From positions 1 to 8,731 of the forward strand of contig JAIPIM010000170.1 in NCBI GenBank assembly GCA_021734725.1: a stretch of 8,731 nucleotides of DNA, in the 5' to 3' direction. A program made the translations under genes and the position numbers. This stretch comes from Minisyncoccota bacterium. Lineage in GTDB: Bacteria; Verrucomicrobiota; Lentisphaeria; Oligosphaerales; MVZH01. The notes under the pieces were generated by a model. That model ran no database searches, was not told the origin of the DNA, and saw nothing but the letters and a program-made list of their open reading frames with translations. Shown in pieces: positions 7,917-8,731 of the stretch (the first letter of the stretch is position 1; every line of letters starts with the position of its first letter).

Positions 7917-8115
7917 AAAATGCCCTCCCGATATTCAATACGGCATCAGTAAAGGAAGATACGTGTCGGAATGTGTTTTTGCCAGTTTGCAATACCTTGC
8001 TCCAGCGATTACAAATCGGGATTGCTGGATGGATGAGGGATCGCAGGGATTTCAGGAATGCAGGGATTTGGGCACGAGGCAAGCTGCCGGGTTGTCGAAT
8101 TACCGGCGTAGTTGA
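7917..8115. other. non-coding spacer upstream of the flavodoxin gene
   Basis: This stretch of about 200 nt separates the flavodoxin gene from the repeat array and should contain the flavodoxin promoter on the minus strand. I find no convincing -35/-10 pair. TGGCAA followed 17 nt later by TATCTT is the best weak candidate. A 10-bp direct repeat GCAGGGATTT occurs at 8043-8052 and 8060-8069, a period of 17. A minus-strand frame overlapping the flavodoxin start runs through the region but shows no protein-like features. I see no RNA gene here. Confidence 0.5.
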
Positions 8116-8300
8116 TAGGGGACGTACGTATGTAAAACCAAACTAATGAAAAAGATGCGGTTCAAAAGACAGATAATAGAGGCTTTAGAACGAATCAGCC
8201 GTGCGAGACGATTTATTTTAACGATTTTACGAGCTATTGTCCGCGTGCTATTCCTCTCCTATACATATCTGGAGTCAATACCCAAGGCAGTTACAGTTAA
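8116..8300 (+). repeat. tandem repeat copy 1 (168-bp core plus diverged 17-bp tail)
   Basis: This is the first of three head-to-tail copies. The core runs from TAGGGGACGTACGTATG to the AATACCC at 8277-8283 and is 168 bp, as in the other copies, with no indels. It differs from copy 2 at 6 positions and from copy 3 at 8 by my count. It includes the palindrome ACGTACGT (8122-8129) and the site CTGGAG, but where copies 2 and 3 have ATGCGG after CCC, this copy has AAGGCA. The start codon and the first codons of the transposase-like frame are thus lost and replaced by a 17-nt tail. The five bases before this copy (GTTGA) resemble those before copy 2 (GTTAA), hinting that the original element end lies slightly further left. 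Confidence 0.9.
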
Positions 8301-8506
8301 TAGGGGACGTACGTATGTAACACCAAGCTAATGAGGAAGATGCGGTTCAAAAGACAGATAATAGAGGCCTTAGAACGAATCAGCCGTGCGAGACGATTTG
8401 TTTTAACGATTTTACGAGCTATTGTCCGCGTGCTATTCCTCTCCTATACATATCTGGAGTCAATACCCATGCGGCTACCGCGTCCGCGAATTGAAAATAG
8501 TATTCA
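8301..8506 (+). repeat. tandem repeat copy 2 (168-bp core plus first transposase codons)
   Basis: The core at 8301-8468 is followed by 30 bases (8469-8498) identical to the transposase start in copy 3, encoding MRLPRPRIEN. The frame then continues S-I-H and runs straight into copy 3, reading RGRTYVKPS before a stop at 8537. The result is a 22-codon frame starting at ATG 8469, preceded by GGAG at 8456-8459. ATTCAT occurs at the junction (8502-8507) and again in copy 3 at 8711-8716, which suggests that the duplication joined at or near this short shared sequence. Confidence 0.9.
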
Positions 8507-8674
8507 TAGGGGACGTACGTATGTAAAACCAAGCTAATGAGGAAGATGTGGTTCAAAAGACAGATAATAGAGGCTTTAGAACGAATCAGCCGTGCGAGAC
8601 GATTTGTTTTAACGATTTTACGAGCTATTGTTCGCGTGCGATTCCTTTCCTATACATATCTGGAGTCAATACCC
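8507..8674 (+). repeat. tandem repeat copy 3 (leader of the transposase gene)
   Basis: The third 168-bp core differs from copy 2 at 6 positions. It leads into an uninterrupted transposase-like coding start at 8675, so it is the likely parental leader from which the other copies were duplicated. It holds the ACGTACGT palindrome and, near its end, GGAG at 8662-8665 as a ribosome binding site. An AT-rich middle (TTGTTTTAACGATTTTACG) gives it a base composition unlike the GC-richer genes to the left, consistent with a mobile origin. Confidence 0.9.
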
Positions 8675-8731
8675 ATGCGGCTACCGCGTCCGCGAATTGA
8701 AAATTGCTGCATTCATGTTACTCATCGCTGC
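8675..8731 (+). CDS. N-terminus of a probable IS200-like / REP-associated tyrosine (Y1) transposase, cut by the window end
   Basis: Only 19 codons are visible: MRLPRPRIEN followed by CCIHVTHRC, open to the window end. The pattern of a basic RxPRPRI start followed by HVTHRC matches the first beta strand of Y1 (HUH) transposases of the IS200-like and REP-associated group, where phrases such as HVTHRCHNREF are common. The HUH pair and catalytic tyrosine would lie beyond the window, so activity cannot be judged. GGAG at 8662-8665 sits 9 nt before the ATG. The frame is also open back to ATG 8537, but that start has no ribosome binding site and reads through the duplicated leader, so 8675 is preferred. 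Identification rests on a very short stretch. Confidence 0.5.
   Translation, partial: MRLPRPRIENCCIHVTHRC

Noticed and set aside
7879..8082. 67-residue minus-strand frame overlapping the flavodoxin start
   Set aside because: It overlaps the well-supported flavodoxin start and its ribosome site in another frame and shows no recognisable domain; it looks like chance open sequence in the 5' region.
8237..8265. Promoter-like TTGTCC - 17 nt - TATACA in every repeat copy (also about 8422-8450 and 8628-8656)
   Set aside because: Spacing is ideal, but both boxes match consensus at only 4 of 6 positions, and the start of transcription would fall inside the GGAG site, leaving almost no leader. Worth remembering but too weak to annotate.
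8116..8731. CRISPR array or rRNA-like repeat
   Set aside because: The repeated unit is 168 bp with tails of 17-38 bp and only three copies; there are no 25-40-bp repeats separated by unique spacers.

Overview
The window looks like a stretch of bacterial chromosome with moderate-to-high GC. It carries conserved single-copy genes on the left and a repeat/mobile-element zone on the right. The protein set is a Gram-negative-style mix: DnaX-clamp-loader delta subunit, ArgH, TrmL, an EboD-type sugar phosphate cyclase, an exported SagB-like nitroreductase, HrpB, tRNA-Gly and a flavodoxin. It would suit a member of the Planctomycetes-Verrucomicrobia-Chlamydiae group or a similar environmental lineage. 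That placement is an impression from gene content, not a demonstrated assignment.

Layout. From 1 to about 2669 on the + strand lie the 3' part of holA, then argH (start placed at 830), then trmL, which begins inside the end of argH (29-nt overlap). At 2709-3899 (+) is an EboD-type 3-dehydroquinate-synthase-like cyclase with all expected metal ligands. An 85-nt gap holding a nested palindrome follows. Next is a SagB/ThcOx-type nitroreductase with an N-terminal export or membrane segment (3985-4740). Its TGA overlaps the GTG start of the DExH helicase gene hrpB (4737-7265). A tRNA-Gly(GCC) with encoded CCA sits convergently at 7302-7377 (-), followed on the same strand by a small flavodoxin gene (7446-7916, -).

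The right end (about 7917-8731) has no ordinary gene until its last 57 bases. It contains three tandem copies of a 168-bp block, equal in length and about 95-96% identical. The third copy leads, through a good ribosome binding site, into the first codons of what reads as an IS200-like/REP-associated (Y1) tyrosine transposase running off the window. Copy 2 ends just after the same first codons. The array is therefore best explained as repeated duplication of the left end/leader and first codons of that transposase element. This is the least ordinary part of the window.

How the genes work together. HolA (replication), ArgH (last step of arginine synthesis), TrmL (wobble-base methylation) and tRNA-Gly are housekeeping. 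The possible transcription unit eboD-like / sagB-like / hrpB is less usual. The last two are translationally coupled, and the cyclase lacks visible ebo-cluster partners inside the window. No defence system, CRISPR array or complete mobile element can be shown.
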